NCBI RefSeq assembly: GCF_003148565.1
Contig: NZ_QGGL01000005.1
Coordinates: 151,230 to 215,229 of the forward strand
Source: Tumebacillus permanentifrigoris
Lineage (GTDB): Bacteria > Bacillota > Bacilli > Tumebacillales > Tumebacillaceae
DNA length: 64,000 nucleotides
Direction: 5' to 3'
This document shows positions 49,589-58,179 of the stretch, one piece after another. The notes under the pieces were generated by a model, which saw nothing but the letters and a program-made list of their open reading frames with translations, ran no database searches and had not been told where the DNA came from. Position numbers and translations under genes: made by a program. Each line of letters begins with the position of its first letter. Position 1 is the first letter of the stretch.

Positions 49589-50332
49589 TTACTGCGCTTC
49601 GATCAAGATGTCGTCAAAGAGGTGATCCTGTAGACAGATCACCTTTTTCCCCTTCATCAGTTCGAGCAGCGCGAGGAACGTGACCACGATATCTGAGCGA
49701 CGGTAAAAACTGCCGAGCAGTTCAGAGAACCGCACGCGACCTCCGTTGAAGATCATCAGATCCAGCACTTCCTGCATCCGGCCCTCCACAGAGATCTCGT
49801 CGCGTTGAATGCCCGCAACATACTCGTCAGGCTGGGCCTTGGCGAGGGCTTTGCGAAACGCATCGAGCAAGTCGAACAGCGTCACACCCTCCACCGGATT
49901 CGGTTCGACCTCGGGAATCAAGTGCGTCAAATTCTCCGGCGGGCGGGTCAAGACGCGATTGCGTTTCTCCTCGCGGTCGCGCAGATCGTCGGCCAGTTGC
50001 TTGAATTTCTTGTACTCGATCAAACGCTCCATCAGGGCTTGGCGCGGGTCATAGTCGAGGTCTTCCTCGTAGTCGATCAAGGGAATATCCATCTCGATCG
50101 GACGCGGCAACAACAGACCGGACTTCATCGCGAGCAACTGAGAAGCCATGACCAGAAACTCACTGGCGAACTCCAAGTTCAGCTCCTGCATCGTGTGCAA
50201 GTAGGAGAGGTACTGATCGGTGATCCGTGCGATCGGGATGTCGGTGATCTCGATCTCCGACTTGTCGATCAAGTGCAGGAGCAGGTCAAGCGGACCCTCG
50301 AAGGAATCCAACTGTAGATTCAGCGCCATCAT
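49589..50332 (-). CDS. scpA: Segregation and condensation protein ScpA
   Basis: The 247-residue kleisin links the SMC heads. The N-terminal motif LDSFEGPLDLLLHLIDKSEIEITDIPIARI is the SMC-contact part (about 7-36); only its flanks are needed for identification (FEGPLDLLL). The C-terminal winged helix (GGRVRFSELLGSFYRRSDIVVTFLALLELMKGKK) binds the other SMC head. It lies between the site-2 protease gene and scpB, the usual order in Firmicutes. Confidence 0.92.
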   Translation of the reverse strand: MMALNLQLDSFEGPLDLLLHLIDKSEIEITDIPIARITDQYLSYLHTMQELNLEFASEFLVMASQLLAMKSGLLLPRPIEMDIPLIDYEEDLDYDPRQALMERLIEYKKFKQLADDLRDREEKRNRVLTRPPENLTHLIPEVEPNPVEGVTLFDLLDAFRKALAKAQPDEYVAGIQRDEISVEGRMQEVLDLMIFNGGRVRFSELLGSFYRRSDIVVTFLALLELMKGKKVICLQDHLFDDILIEAQ

Positions 50333-50339
50333 CTACCGT

Positions 50340-50984
50340 CTAGACCCATCCAAACAGGCCGATGATCAAGGTCGCCAATACGTGGAAGATCGGAGACAGC
50401 ACGGTGTCGAACAGCCCCAAGAAGATAAACAGCAGGAGGATGAACGAACCGTACTTCTCAAACGGTGTCAGGTCATACGCGACCTTGCGCGGCAAGAGGT
50501 CGCGCAGAATCCAATAGCCGTCCAGCGGCGGAATCGGAATGAGGTTGAACAGGAACAAGTAGAGGTTCAAACTAAATGTCACGGACATGAATTGAAGGAA
50601 GAAGCTGTGCCAAGCCGTATCGGTGATCCAGTTGTGTCGCTCCATCGCCATGAGCAGACATGCGAACACGATCGCGATGATCAAGTTGGCAACCGGACCC
50701 GCCATCGTGGTCAAGATCGTGCCTAGTCGCTTGTTGCCCTTGAAGTTCTGTGGGTTAAATTGCACAGGTTTCGCCCAACCGATCGGCGCGAACAAGATCA
50801 TCAGTGTCCCGATCAACTCCATATGAGCGATCGGATTCAGCGTCAAACGGCCCTGTGCTTTCGGCGTCGGGTCGCCCAACCGGTACGCAACAAACCCGTG
50901 TGCAAACTCGTGAACGGTGATCCCGATCAGAAACGCGAGCGCACGAAACAAAATTTCATTCATATCCAAACCACTGAAAAACAT
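50340..50984 (-). CDS. Site-2 protease family protein (M50)
   Basis: The 214-residue integral membrane metalloprotease has the zinc motif ITVHEFAHGFVAY (HExxH variant HEFAH, about residue 22) and the second metal motif NLIPIPPLDGYWIL (about 150-163) in later helices. These proteases cleave membrane proteins within the bilayer. The ATG at 50984 follows AAAGGAGGG. It lies 8 bases upstream of scpA, which fits the ypuF/ypuG neighbourhood in Bacilli. The substrate is unknown. Confidence 0.87.
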   Translation of the reverse strand: MFFSGLDMNEILFRALAFLIGITVHEFAHGFVAYRLGDPTPKAQGRLTLNPIAHMELIGTLMILFAPIGWAKPVQFNPQNFKGNKRLGTILTTMAGPVANLIIAIVFACLLMAMERHNWITDTAWHSFFLQFMSVTFSLNLYLFLFNLIPIPPLDGYWILRDLLPRKVAYDLTPFEKYGSFILLLFIFLGLFDTVLSPIFHVLATLIIGLFGWV

Positions 50985-51255
50985 TACATGCCCTCCTTTT
51001 GCCAGCCAAAACACCAATTGTTTCTGGGCAAATAAGTTCTAAATTATCATACCATACCCTCAAGCCACATGGCGAAGAGTTTTGCGCTGTTGGAGCGTTG
51101 TCAGGCGTCATTCTGTGATGTGTATTCAGAGGAGAACCCATGTAGTCTCAGGGAATCTGGTGTCCGTGCGAGGGTCATTTCTTTTCACGCACCCCTTTTT
51201 TACAACTCAATTATAGTATAAAATGATCCTATATGGAGTAAGGAGGAATCATGCC

Positions 51256-52083
51256 GTGTCAGAAAGATTGACTGAAATTTTGAATAGCATGGAAGTTCTA
51301 CATCAGTCTGTCCCCGAGGATGCCTGCATGATCCTCGCAGATACAGAGAAAGTGCTCTGTTGTTTGCCTGGAAAGCAACTCAACCTTGGAGTTCAAGCAG
51401 GGATGAAGTCCGAACTGTTTGAAGGCACTGTCACACACACGGCATTAATTACCGGGAAACGTTTACAGGACGAGCGCGGTCCAGAGCGCTTTGGCGTCTC
51501 CTATATCTCGACGGCCATTCCAATCCTCGAGAACGGCAAGGTCGTCGGCGTGTTCTCGACGATCGTTTCCAACAAAAAAACAGACATGCTGCGTCGCGTC
51601 GCCAACGAACTCTCCAGCTCACTCCATGAAGTTTCCGCCTCGACAGCAGATGCTACCACCGCTTCACATGACGTCGCAAGTCGCCTCGGCAAAGCATCCG
51701 AGGTCAGCACGGATTTGTCCAAACAGATCAAAAATGTCAGTGAGATCCTCTCCTTTGTTCAGGAGATCTCGGATCAATCCCATCTGCTCGGGTTAAATGC
51801 CGCCATCGAAGCGGCAAGAGCTGGCGAGCACGGCCGTGGGTTCTCCGTGGTAGCTGATGAGATTCGCAAGATGGCGGAACGCAGCAAAAGCGCCGTCATC
51901 GGCATCCAATCCCTGCTGAATTCGATTCAAGGATCGATCGTGGAAATTGACGATAACATTCAACAACTGGCATCCTTTACCGAGGAACAGTCCGCGAGTA
52001 TGGAGGAAGTCCAAACCTCATTCGAACAGATCAGACAGACGTCAAACGGTCTCGTCGTTGCGATCAAGGAACTCGACAGATAA
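51256..52083 (+). CDS. Soluble MCP-like chemoreceptor (YfmS-like)
   Basis: The 275-residue protein has no membrane segment. Residues 1-115 form a small PAS/GAF-like sensor ([54 protein letters not shown]). The C-terminal half is an MCP signalling domain ([30 protein letters not shown]). This is the layout of cytoplasmic receptors such as B. subtilis YfmS. The GTG at 51256 follows AAGGAGG with a 9-base spacer. A terminator follows. Its ligand is unknown. Confidence 0.85.
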   Translation: MSERLTEILNSMEVLHQSVPEDACMILADTEKVLCCLPGKQLNLGVQAGMKSELFEGTVTHTALITGKRLQDERGPERFGVSYISTAIPILENGKVVGVFSTIVSNKKTDMLRRVANELSSSLHEVSASTADATTASHDVASRLGKASEVSTDLSKQIKNVSEILSFVQEISDQSHLLGLNAAIEAARAGEHGRGFSVVADEIRKMAERSKSAVIGIQSLLNSIQGSIVEIDDNIQQLASFTEEQSASMEEVQTSFEQIRQTSNGLVVAIKELDR

Positions 52084-52119
52084 AAAAGGCTGACATCCAC
52101 TAGCGGATGTCAGCCTTTT
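52083..52119 (+). terminator. Bidirectional terminator after the soluble chemoreceptor gene
   Basis: AAAAAGGCTGACATCC pairs perfectly with GGATGTCAGCCTTTT around a 6-base loop. Confidence 0.9.
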
Positions 52120-52125
52120 CACATC

Positions 52126-52674
52126 TCAATCCCCCGCTGGGAAGGTGAATGTCGGTGGATCAACAAAGGTCGGCCCCGTCTCCACGGTGACTTGGGTGTG
52201 TTGTTCCAACTTGATGGTTTTCGGGTCGCCGCTGAACAGCTCTCCGTTGACGTATACGCGATCTGCCTTGAGTTCCTTGCCCCAGATGTTGTAGAAGTTC
52301 CCTAGTGTGAACTCCCGCACCTGCGGCGATTCGACGTGAATGACGCCAGTTGCATCATGAGTGTGGAGCCAATAATAGCAAGCGTTGTTGCCATTGCCGA
52401 TGCCGTTGGGCACGGTGACTGCCTTGCCGTCCTCGAAGATGGAGAGATGGGCGTGGTTGTGAATGGCACTGCCTTCCATACTCTCACAGGCGATGCCGTC
52501 AATAGGTTCTGATGCTGCAGCCCCACGAATGGTTCCCCAGATCAGACCCACGAGCAACAAGACGATAACCCCTCCGAACACCCAAGGGAGCATGCTCTTC
52601 CGTTGGGCTTTCGGTATGTGTTTCGCAGAAGCAATATTGGGTTTTTTCTTTTTGGAATTCGGTTTTTTCGCCAT
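52126..52674 (-). CDS. Membrane-anchored His-rich extracytoplasmic protein
   Basis: The 182-residue protein has a Lys-rich cytoplasmic start, one helix (MLPWVFGGVIVLLLVGLIWG, about 29-48) and an outer domain. That domain holds IHNHAHLSIFEDGK, YYWLHTHDATGVIHVE and FTLGNFYNIWG, giving a cluster of His residues that look like metal ligands, plus two Cys residues (IACES, NNACYY). I recall similar proteins in other Bacilli and Actinobacteria, but know no established function. It has a terminator in common with the chemoreceptor. Confidence 0.75.
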   Translation of the reverse strand: MAKKPNSKKKKPNIASAKHIPKAQRKSMLPWVFGGVIVLLLVGLIWGTIRGAAASEPIDGIACESMEGSAIHNHAHLSIFEDGKAVTVPNGIGNGNNACYYWLHTHDATGVIHVESPQVREFTLGNFYNIWGKELKADRVYVNGELFSGDPKTIKLEQHTQVTVETGPTFVDPPTFTFPAGD

Positions 52675-52749
52675 GCTGAATCCCCCTTGTACTGGCTATC
52701 CGTGTATTATATCATACCAGTCACGACACGAGAGGGGATTCTGAGGCTG

Positions 52750-53157
52750 TTAGCTCCACAGTGTCAGCAGCACCGAGTTTACGAGAAACACAACGACATG
52801 GTAGCCAACCTGAATCGCCAAGAGCTTCATCCCCCGGCCTTCAAACAGGTAGTTGATCAAGGTCGCCATCGTCACGACGAGCGCAAGCAGCGCAGCGACG
52901 AGCAGGCCATCTGCCACCGTCTGCGCATTCGTTGCGTGCAGGAACAGCGCGAGTGTCAAACTGTTCACGATCGAGACGACAACCGCCCCGATCATCGGCC
53001 CAGTTGAACTGACCATGTCTTCCTTTTTCTTTTGAATCAGATTCATCCAGACGTTGCCGAACAGAACCGGCGAGTACCACAGCGATCCCACGACCATCCC
53101 GATCACAGTCGCCACGAGCACCGCCCAGAGGTTCAAGGTTGAAAAGTCAAAACTCAT
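52750..53157 (-). CDS. DUF1761 membrane protein
   Basis: The 135-residue protein has four hydrophobic helices, and the N-terminal segment AVLVATVIGMVVGSLWYSPVLFGNVWM is characteristic of DUF1761. It is monocistronic and starts at ATG 53157. The function of this family is not established. Confidence 0.8.
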   Translation of the reverse strand: MSFDFSTLNLWAVLVATVIGMVVGSLWYSPVLFGNVWMNLIQKKKEDMVSSTGPMIGAVVVSIVNSLTLALFLHATNAQTVADGLLVAALLALVVTMATLINYLFEGRGMKLLAIQVGYHVVVFLVNSVLLTLWS

Positions 53158-53283
53158 GTTGGTAGTATCTCCTTCACGATAAATAGAATAGAATCATTTT
53201 ATCATTGTAAATCATAGAGTGCTTATGTGTCAAAAATAAACAAAACCGTGTCTATGTTCTCCTTTATTTCGATCTTCCTTCTC

Positions 53284-53520
53284 CTACCTGGACTTGCTTT
53301 TTCGTGAAGCTCAGCTGGAGTTATTTTTCTCAAGAGATGAGATCGACGAAGCAATTTTCCAATTTCCAAACTCGAAGAAGTTGGAGAAGAAATCAATTGT
53401 CTCTCCTCACGTACTGTTCATAACGCTGTTCGCATCCTCATGATGTTCTTGTCCTTCTTAGCACGAGAGGGATACAATATTCCACTCAAATACCGCTCCA
53501 AAATTGGAATAGAGAGTTAA
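53284..53520 (+). pseudogene. Possible frameshifted gene remnant in an A+T-rich gap
   Basis: The 438-base gap between 53158 and 53595 holds no intact gene. From about 53284 one frame gives YLDLLFREAQLELFFSRDEI and ends with DEAIFQF. After a frameshift, another frame gives SSRTVHNAVRILMMF and ends with YRSKIGIES before TAA at 53518. There is no ribosome site. The peptide character is gene-like but matches nothing I recognise, so this may be chance. Confidence 0.25.
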
Positions 53521-53552
53521 CAGATATGTGCGACAGGATGTGTTCCAAAACG

Positions 53553-53582
53553 AAAAAAGAGCAACCTTGTCATGGCTGCTCT
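53553..53582 (-). terminator. Terminator after the DNA methyltransferase gene
   Basis: On the minus strand AGAGCAGCC pairs with GGTTGCTCT (one wobble) and is followed by TTTTTTC. Confidence 0.7.
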
Positions 53583-53595
53583 ACTTATTGCTTAT

Positions 53596-55023
53596 CTAAT
53601 CTTGCAGCACCTTGAACACAAAACCTCCCTTTAGAGGTTCCGCTGATGGTACTAACTGCCCTTGAAGTGATAGTCTCTCCCCTGTTATGATTCTTCGCAC
53701 ACGTTCTTGAGTGAGGCTCCGTGCGTACTGATCCCCGGTTTCAGGATTCCCTTGTTCGATCAAAATGAACCGTCGATCTGCACCCGTTTCACGGTTCAAC
53801 TCCATGACTGCATGTGCCGTTGTACCTGAACCAGCAAAAGGGTCTAAGACGATGCCTTTCGGTGGACACCACAACTGAATGATTTTTTTAATCAGCTTCA
53901 ACGGCTTAACCGTTTGAAACTGATGTCCTTTGCCCATGATCGCGTTAATTTCATTGATTCCCGTTTGACTGTGGCCGGACTCCTTGTATCCCCAGGATTG
54001 AACACCGATCCTTTCAGACTCCTCGTATTCTTCATCCGCCCAATAGGTGAAAGGAACTTTCCCTTGTCTAACGTCCTTCAAATAGCATTTCATCGCGGGG
54101 CGCCCCTTCCCTTTGGATGCGAAATAGAGAACCGGCCATGCATGGTGGTCACGCAATTTCTCTACCCTTTGACGAGTGGCCACAATGCGCGGATCATGAA
54201 AGACTTCATCACTTTCCACTACGAAGTTGTTGTCGAGATTCTGTCTGGTGGGAATGTTCGGAGTCGGAGCTTTGTGAAGCACCAGTGCTTTAGCTCGCCC
54301 ATCCTGCAAATATCTTTCCTCATAGCGGCAGCCCCACGCTTCGAGCCATTCCTTCATCTTCGACTTTGGATGTGACCATGCCCGACAGCCGGGATAATGC
54401 AACGCTCCGGTAAAAGGAGATTGAATCGCATATCGATCTTTCTTAGCAGGAGTGGATGCGGTAGGATCAGAACTTCTCCAATCTCCTACCGAGTCGTGAT
54501 CTGGGTTTTTGTATTTTGAGTTCATCTCCTCGTCACGCGAAAGCAATCCTGTTTTGGCCTTTTCTTTTTCACGAGCATAGACCAAAATGTACTCCGTGGC
54601 GCTAGATACATGTCTGCTGTCATTTTTAGGAGCATACGATTTCTGCCAATTGATGATTGCGATCCGGTTTCGTTCACCAAACACGTTATTCATCATCAGT
54701 CCGAGCTGAAACAACTCCTTGTCATCTATACAGATCGCAAGAATACCACCGGGCTTTAACATCTCGTGCATCATCTGCAGACGCGGTCTCATCATGTCCA
54801 GCCAATTTGGATGGCGTGAACTGCTCTGTGTATCGCCTCCATCCCACTTGTCGTTATATCGAAAGCTCTGCCCCGTGTTGTAGGGTGGGTCGGTGACGAT
54901 GAGATCGATTTGTCCAAAGTGCTGGTGGAGCTCCCTCATGGCTTTGATGTTGTCTCCCTCAATCATCATGTTTTTCGCTTGCTCTACTTTCGAACCCACG
55001 CACAATTCACGAATGATCCTCAT
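53596..55023 (-). CDS. Orphan beta-class DNA methyltransferase (type III Mod-like)
   Basis: The 475-residue enzyme has the catalytic DPPYNTGQSF (about residue 43) ahead of the AdoMet-binding LDPFAGSGTTAHAVMELN (about 390), an order that defines the beta class used by type III Mod proteins, which methylate adenine (N6) or cytosine (N4). VTDPPY is of the adenine type. A target-recognition region lies between them. No Res partner is in the window. The ATG overlaps the upstream hypothetical gene by 4 bases (ATGA), so it is the last member of an operon headed by an XRE-TPR regulator. Confidence 0.88.
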   Translation of the reverse strand: MRIIRELCVGSKVEQAKNMMIEGDNIKAMRELHQHFGQIDLIVTDPPYNTGQSFRYNDKWDGGDTQSSSRHPNWLDMMRPRLQMMHEMLKPGGILAICIDDKELFQLGLMMNNVFGERNRIAIINWQKSYAPKNDSRHVSSATEYILVYAREKEKAKTGLLSRDEEMNSKYKNPDHDSVGDWRSSDPTASTPAKKDRYAIQSPFTGALHYPGCRAWSHPKSKMKEWLEAWGCRYEERYLQDGRAKALVLHKAPTPNIPTRQNLDNNFVVESDEVFHDPRIVATRQRVEKLRDHHAWPVLYFASKGKGRPAMKCYLKDVRQGKVPFTYWADEEYEESERIGVQSWGYKESGHSQTGINEINAIMGKGHQFQTVKPLKLIKKIIQLWCPPKGIVLDPFAGSGTTAHAVMELNRETGADRRFILIEQGNPETGDQYARSLTQERVRRIITGERLSLQGQLVPSAEPLKGGFVFKVLQD

Positions 55024-55406
55024 TGCAGAATCGTACCCGATTCCCTTTTCCCGACATTTAGACCGGGGATGCGGAGATTTCTCTCATTCAAATAGTCCAA
55101 CATCTCCGAATGAGGATACTTCCTTGCAAATTCCACAAAGGAGAGTTTATGTAAGTCCTCGAAGATTACGGGAAGTTCACTTTCATGATCCCCCACTCTG
55201 AACAGGGGGCCAAAGCACTGAATCAATTCATACTCTGTCGGATCTTCCGTGGGTGCTACAAAATGAATCTCCAAGTCACCATCGAAGATCGTGATGACAA
55301 CTTTCTCCGAAACGAGCACACCTTTTATTTTGAATACCCCGTCATCGTCTTCATTGCCCCATCTCACCGTCACGACTTTTATTGGCTTCCCCATGCTCGA
55401 TCCCAC
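55020..55406 (-). CDS. Hypothetical protein between an XRE-TPR regulator and a methyltransferase
   Basis: The 128-residue product (GTG start at 55406, 6 bases from GAGGAGGGGG) is not recognised. It is strand-rich at the start (KVVTVRWGNEDDDGVFKIKG, VVITIFDGDLEIHFV) and helical later (VIFEDLHKLSFVEFARKYP). It overlaps the upstream regulator by 56 bases and the methyltransferase by 4. This tight packing suggests that the three act as a unit; the role might be as a methylase accessory or inhibitor. Confidence 0.65.
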   Translation of the reverse strand: MGSSMGKPIKVVTVRWGNEDDDGVFKIKGVLVSEKVVITIFDGDLEIHFVAPTEDPTEYELIQCFGPLFRVGDHESELPVIFEDLHKLSFVEFARKYPHSEMLDYLNERNLRIPGLNVGKRESGTILQ

Positions 55407-56547
55407 GCGATTCCCCCTCCTCTCTGCTCGCTTCCAATTCCTTAGCACGATCCCAATCGCCATTTTGGAAGGCAGCCCACGACCAGACACGGTATAGCTC
55501 TGTGCGGTCTGGATGCTGGGTAGGTAGCAACTGATTCGCTTGTTCGCAGACTTGTATGGCCGATTCATGCTGATCTAATTTTTCGTACAATTTTGCCAGC
55601 CTCAAATAGGCAAACCCGACCTCGGACGAGTTCTCCTCCTGCGTGCCCTGAATGGAACTCCATACCGCTTCAATTTCCTTTTCAGTTTCATTCTCTTCCT
55701 CTAAAAATGAAGCGTACTTAGTGCGGATATCCTCACCAAGAGCAAGTACACCTAAACCCTCACAAATGCCGACTGCGCGTTCTGCATAGCTACTCGCCTT
55801 CCAATGATCGCCCGTACTCTGATAGGCCGCGCTCATATGCATGTACAGATCTGCGATTGAGTTCAGGTCTGTGGTTTTGTCGTTGAGCCTTGCTGCACGT
55901 TGGAAGCAAGAAATGGCTTCCTGATCTTGGTTTATGGCTTGGTAGCAAATCCCAAGCTTTACCAAGAGTGGGATCAATAACACCCGATTCCTTACATTCG
56001 ATTTCTCAACAGCCTCGACAGCCCGTTTCCAATGACGCAGGGCAAATGCGTAGCGTTGCAGTTCAAATTCGATTTCTCCAAGAAGTTTGAGAGCACCAGC
56101 CAGTTGGTACTTGCCCTTTGTCAGTGCCGCCTCTTCCAAGACTTCATGAAGAAAAGAGTACGCTTGGTCATATGCCTTCTCGTGGAGGTAGCATTCAGCT
56201 AGGTCGATCTTGACTTCCGCCGAAGGAGTCCTCGTATCCGGCTCCATCAAAACTTCTTCAAGAAGCTCTACAGCGGTGCGGTATTGTTGACTGGCGATAA
56301 ACCCCCGTGCCATTTTGTAATTGCTGGAGACTTTCATATTGAGATTGGCATCTGCCATCAAAAACTCCAACGAGACGTCAAGCCGGTCCGCGATCCCGAC
56401 CAAGATGTCATGGGACGGTCGTGCTCGTCCACTCTCCACCTGACTGATCATGCTAGGTGTGCAAATCCCTTCAGATAGTTCCTGCTGTTTCAACCCTTTT
56501 TTCATGCGAAGTTCTTTGATGCGTTGCCCTAGAACGTTGATATTCAA
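55351..56547 (-). CDS. XRE-family HTH regulator with TPR-like repeats, first gene of the methyltransferase operon
   Basis: The 398-residue protein has an XRE domain (VLGQRIKELRMKKGLKQQEL, then SMISQVESGRARPS) and TPR-like helices (YKMARGFIASQQYRTAVELL, YLHEKAYDQAYSFL, MHMSAAYQSTGDHWKASSYA). It is a close paralogue of the regulator at 2543-3841, sharing the ICTPSMISQVESGRARPS block. The TTG start at 56547 is favoured by GAGGTG six bases upstream. It has no peptide gene; instead it overlaps the hypothetical gene and the methyltransferase. It is divergent from another XRE-TPR gene across a region with an inverted repeat. Confidence 0.8.
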   Translation of the reverse strand: MNINVLGQRIKELRMKKGLKQQELSEGICTPSMISQVESGRARPSHDILVGIADRLDVSLEFLMADANLNMKVSSNYKMARGFIASQQYRTAVELLEEVLMEPDTRTPSAEVKIDLAECYLHEKAYDQAYSFLHEVLEEAALTKGKYQLAGALKLLGEIEFELQRYAFALRHWKRAVEAVEKSNVRNRVLLIPLLVKLGICYQAINQDQEAISCFQRAARLNDKTTDLNSIADLYMHMSAAYQSTGDHWKASSYAERAVGICEGLGVLALGEDIRTKYASFLEEENETEKEIEAVWSSIQGTQEENSSEVGFAYLRLAKLYEKLDQHESAIQVCEQANQLLPTQHPDRTELYRVWSWAAFQNGDWDRAKELEASREEGESRGIEHGEANKSRDGEMGQ

Positions 56548-56632
56548 CAGAATCACCTCACATCGGTTTATGAGATGAGTCTATATTTGATTTGTCAGAG
56601 TGAGCAATTCTTGAGCTTTTTTGCACGATTGG

Positions 56633-56664
56633 AACAACAAGTAAAAATTATATACTTGGTTGTT
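56633..56664. promoter_or_regulatory. Imperfect inverted repeat in the divergent regulator region
   Basis: AACAACAAGTA (56633-56643) and TACTTGGTTGTT (56653-56664) are near-perfect inverted repeats with one extra base. The right arm meets the -35 box (TTGTTT) of the promoter for the gene at 56720. It is a candidate operator. Confidence 0.45.
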
Positions 56665-56688
56665 TATTTAAGGTCATTCTTGTATAAT
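56660..56688 (+). promoter_or_regulatory. Probable promoter of the third regulator-peptide pair
   Basis: TTGTTT (56660-56665) and TATAAT (56683-56688) are 17 bases apart, about 30 bases before the ATG at 56720. Confidence 0.6.
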
Positions 56689-56719
56689 ATTTCTGATTGT
56701 TATGAATAGAGGTGTAAAA

Positions 56720-58039
56720 ATGAATCTGTCTTTACATACAAATGAGACCCTTGGAGAAAGGGTCAAACGATTGCGTAATGAGCGTGAAATGTCACAAGGA
56801 TACCTTGCTAAATTTTGTGAAGTAACGAATGGATGGATCAGTAAACTTGAAAACGACAAATACGCACCCTCTCCTGAAATGATTACGAAATTAGCTGTTG
56901 CATTCAAGATCCCGGTTCATGAACTTTTGCAAGAAGAAGATAAACGTATGGAGTTGGTCAGTCGGATCCGTCTGATTGAGGCATTGTTGGAACGTAACCA
57001 GTCTAAGGAAGCAGAGTCATTTATTGTTGATTTAGAGGCTCATCCTGAACTGACCGCGAAAGAGAGAATGACACTTATTGTCCATTTGGCAGAGTGCCGG
57101 TATCAACAAACGTTATACAATGAGGTGTTTGAACTCCTTCAGCCCTTGATCGAGAAGTTAGAAGTAGAAAATTATCATGACGCTCATTTCATGGCCTTAA
57201 TAAGAAATAAAATCGGAAACGCCTACACTCAGAAACAGGACACTGAACGATCCCTCTATAATTACCACCGTGCTTACGATTACATCCCAAGATTTGCTTT
57301 ATTCGATGAGTTAGCGGCTTTCATTTCTTATAATGTCGGGCTTGCTTTGCGGAGGAAAGGGCGATCTCTTGACGCAATATTCTACTTACAGCAGGCAGGA
57401 GAGTATTACAAAACAACGAACGATATCAAACGATATGCAGACTCACTATTTGTACAAGGAATTGCCTTTAAAAACCGAAAAGAATACGAAACTGCAAACG
57501 AGTTATTAGAACAAGCCAAACTCCTCTACAAAAGTTTAAATTTAAGTACATTAGGGACAAAGGTACAAATAACTGTCGCCACCTCCATAACCTCGCAAAC
57601 CGATCCAGTACAAGCAATTGGGGATCTCAAAGTTTGTGCAAGACAGTTTGAAAACGATAGCTATTTCCCTGGCGTAATCTTCATTTTTGCGAAAATGGCA
57701 AACATCTACTTGGAGCTTAACGATCTTATCTCCTGTAGAGATGTCTTACAAAACGCCTTGGAAATCAAGAAAAATCATCAAATCTCAATTTGCCTTGAAG
57801 CTGGGGAACTTCTCAGTTCAAATAGTAGATACCTTTTAGCAATACAAAAACTTGAGGAAGCCATCCAGTATAGTATAAAGTCATCAGAAATATTTGGTAT
57901 ACTTGGGATGGTAAGAGATCAGATTGAAGCTTTAAAGATTGCTGTAGCAGCCTACCAAAGTAATGGAAATTTCGAGTGCGCACTCCTCTACCAAACCAAA
58001 CGTAACGATCTCCTAGAACAATTGATGGAAGAGAGATGA
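56720..58039 (+). CDS. XRE-family HTH regulator with TPR-like repeats, A+T rich, paired with a secreted peptide
   Basis: The 439-residue protein is the closest relative of the regulator at 4195-5529: the XRE part reads LGERVKRLRNEREMSQGYLA and SKLENDKYAPSPEM, and the TPR helices follow (IGNAYTQKQDTERSLYNYH, VGLALRRKGRSLDAIFYL). The ATG at 56720 follows AGAGGTG. A 39-codon gene with a signal peptide starts 9 bases after the stop. Its base composition is clearly lower in G+C than the core genes, which points to recent transfer. Confidence 0.8.
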   Translation: MNLSLHTNETLGERVKRLRNEREMSQGYLAKFCEVTNGWISKLENDKYAPSPEMITKLAVAFKIPVHELLQEEDKRMELVSRIRLIEALLERNQSKEAESFIVDLEAHPELTAKERMTLIVHLAECRYQQTLYNEVFELLQPLIEKLEVENYHDAHFMALIRNKIGNAYTQKQDTERSLYNYHRAYDYIPRFALFDELAAFISYNVGLALRRKGRSLDAIFYLQQAGEYYKTTNDIKRYADSLFVQGIAFKNRKEYETANELLEQAKLLYKSLNLSTLGTKVQITVATSITSQTDPVQAIGDLKVCARQFENDSYFPGVIFIFAKMANIYLELNDLISCRDVLQNALEIKKNHQISICLEAGELLSSNSRYLLAIQKLEEAIQYSIKSSEIFGILGMVRDQIEALKIAVAAYQSNGNFECALLYQTKRNDLLEQLMEER

Positions 58040-58048
58040 TAATTACTC

Positions 58049-58168
58049 ATGAAAAAGCTCATTGCTGTTCTTGTTCTATCGCTTTTGTTCGCAAATGCAC
58101 CTCTTGGCATTAAAAATGCCGCTGATCTAGACCCTGGTCCCCATATTACAAGTCAAACGATAAAATAA
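58049..58168 (+). CDS. Very small secreted peptide precursor (39 residues) behind the regulator
   Basis: The reading frame from ATG 58049 to TAA 58166-58168 gives a 39-residue product beginning MKKLIAVLVLSLLFANAPLG (signal peptide) and ending NAADLDPGPHITSQTIK. This is the size and layout of Phr, PapR and NprX pheromone precursors. It starts 9 bases after the regulator stop and is followed by a terminator. No strong ribosome site was seen (GAGAGATGA upstream), so coupling to the regulator is likely. The signalling role is inferred from layout and from the similar gene at 4016-4198. Confidence 0.65.
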   Translation: MKKLIAVLVLSLLFANAPLGIKNAADLDPGPHITSQTIK

Positions 58169-58179
58169 GTGATGATGCC

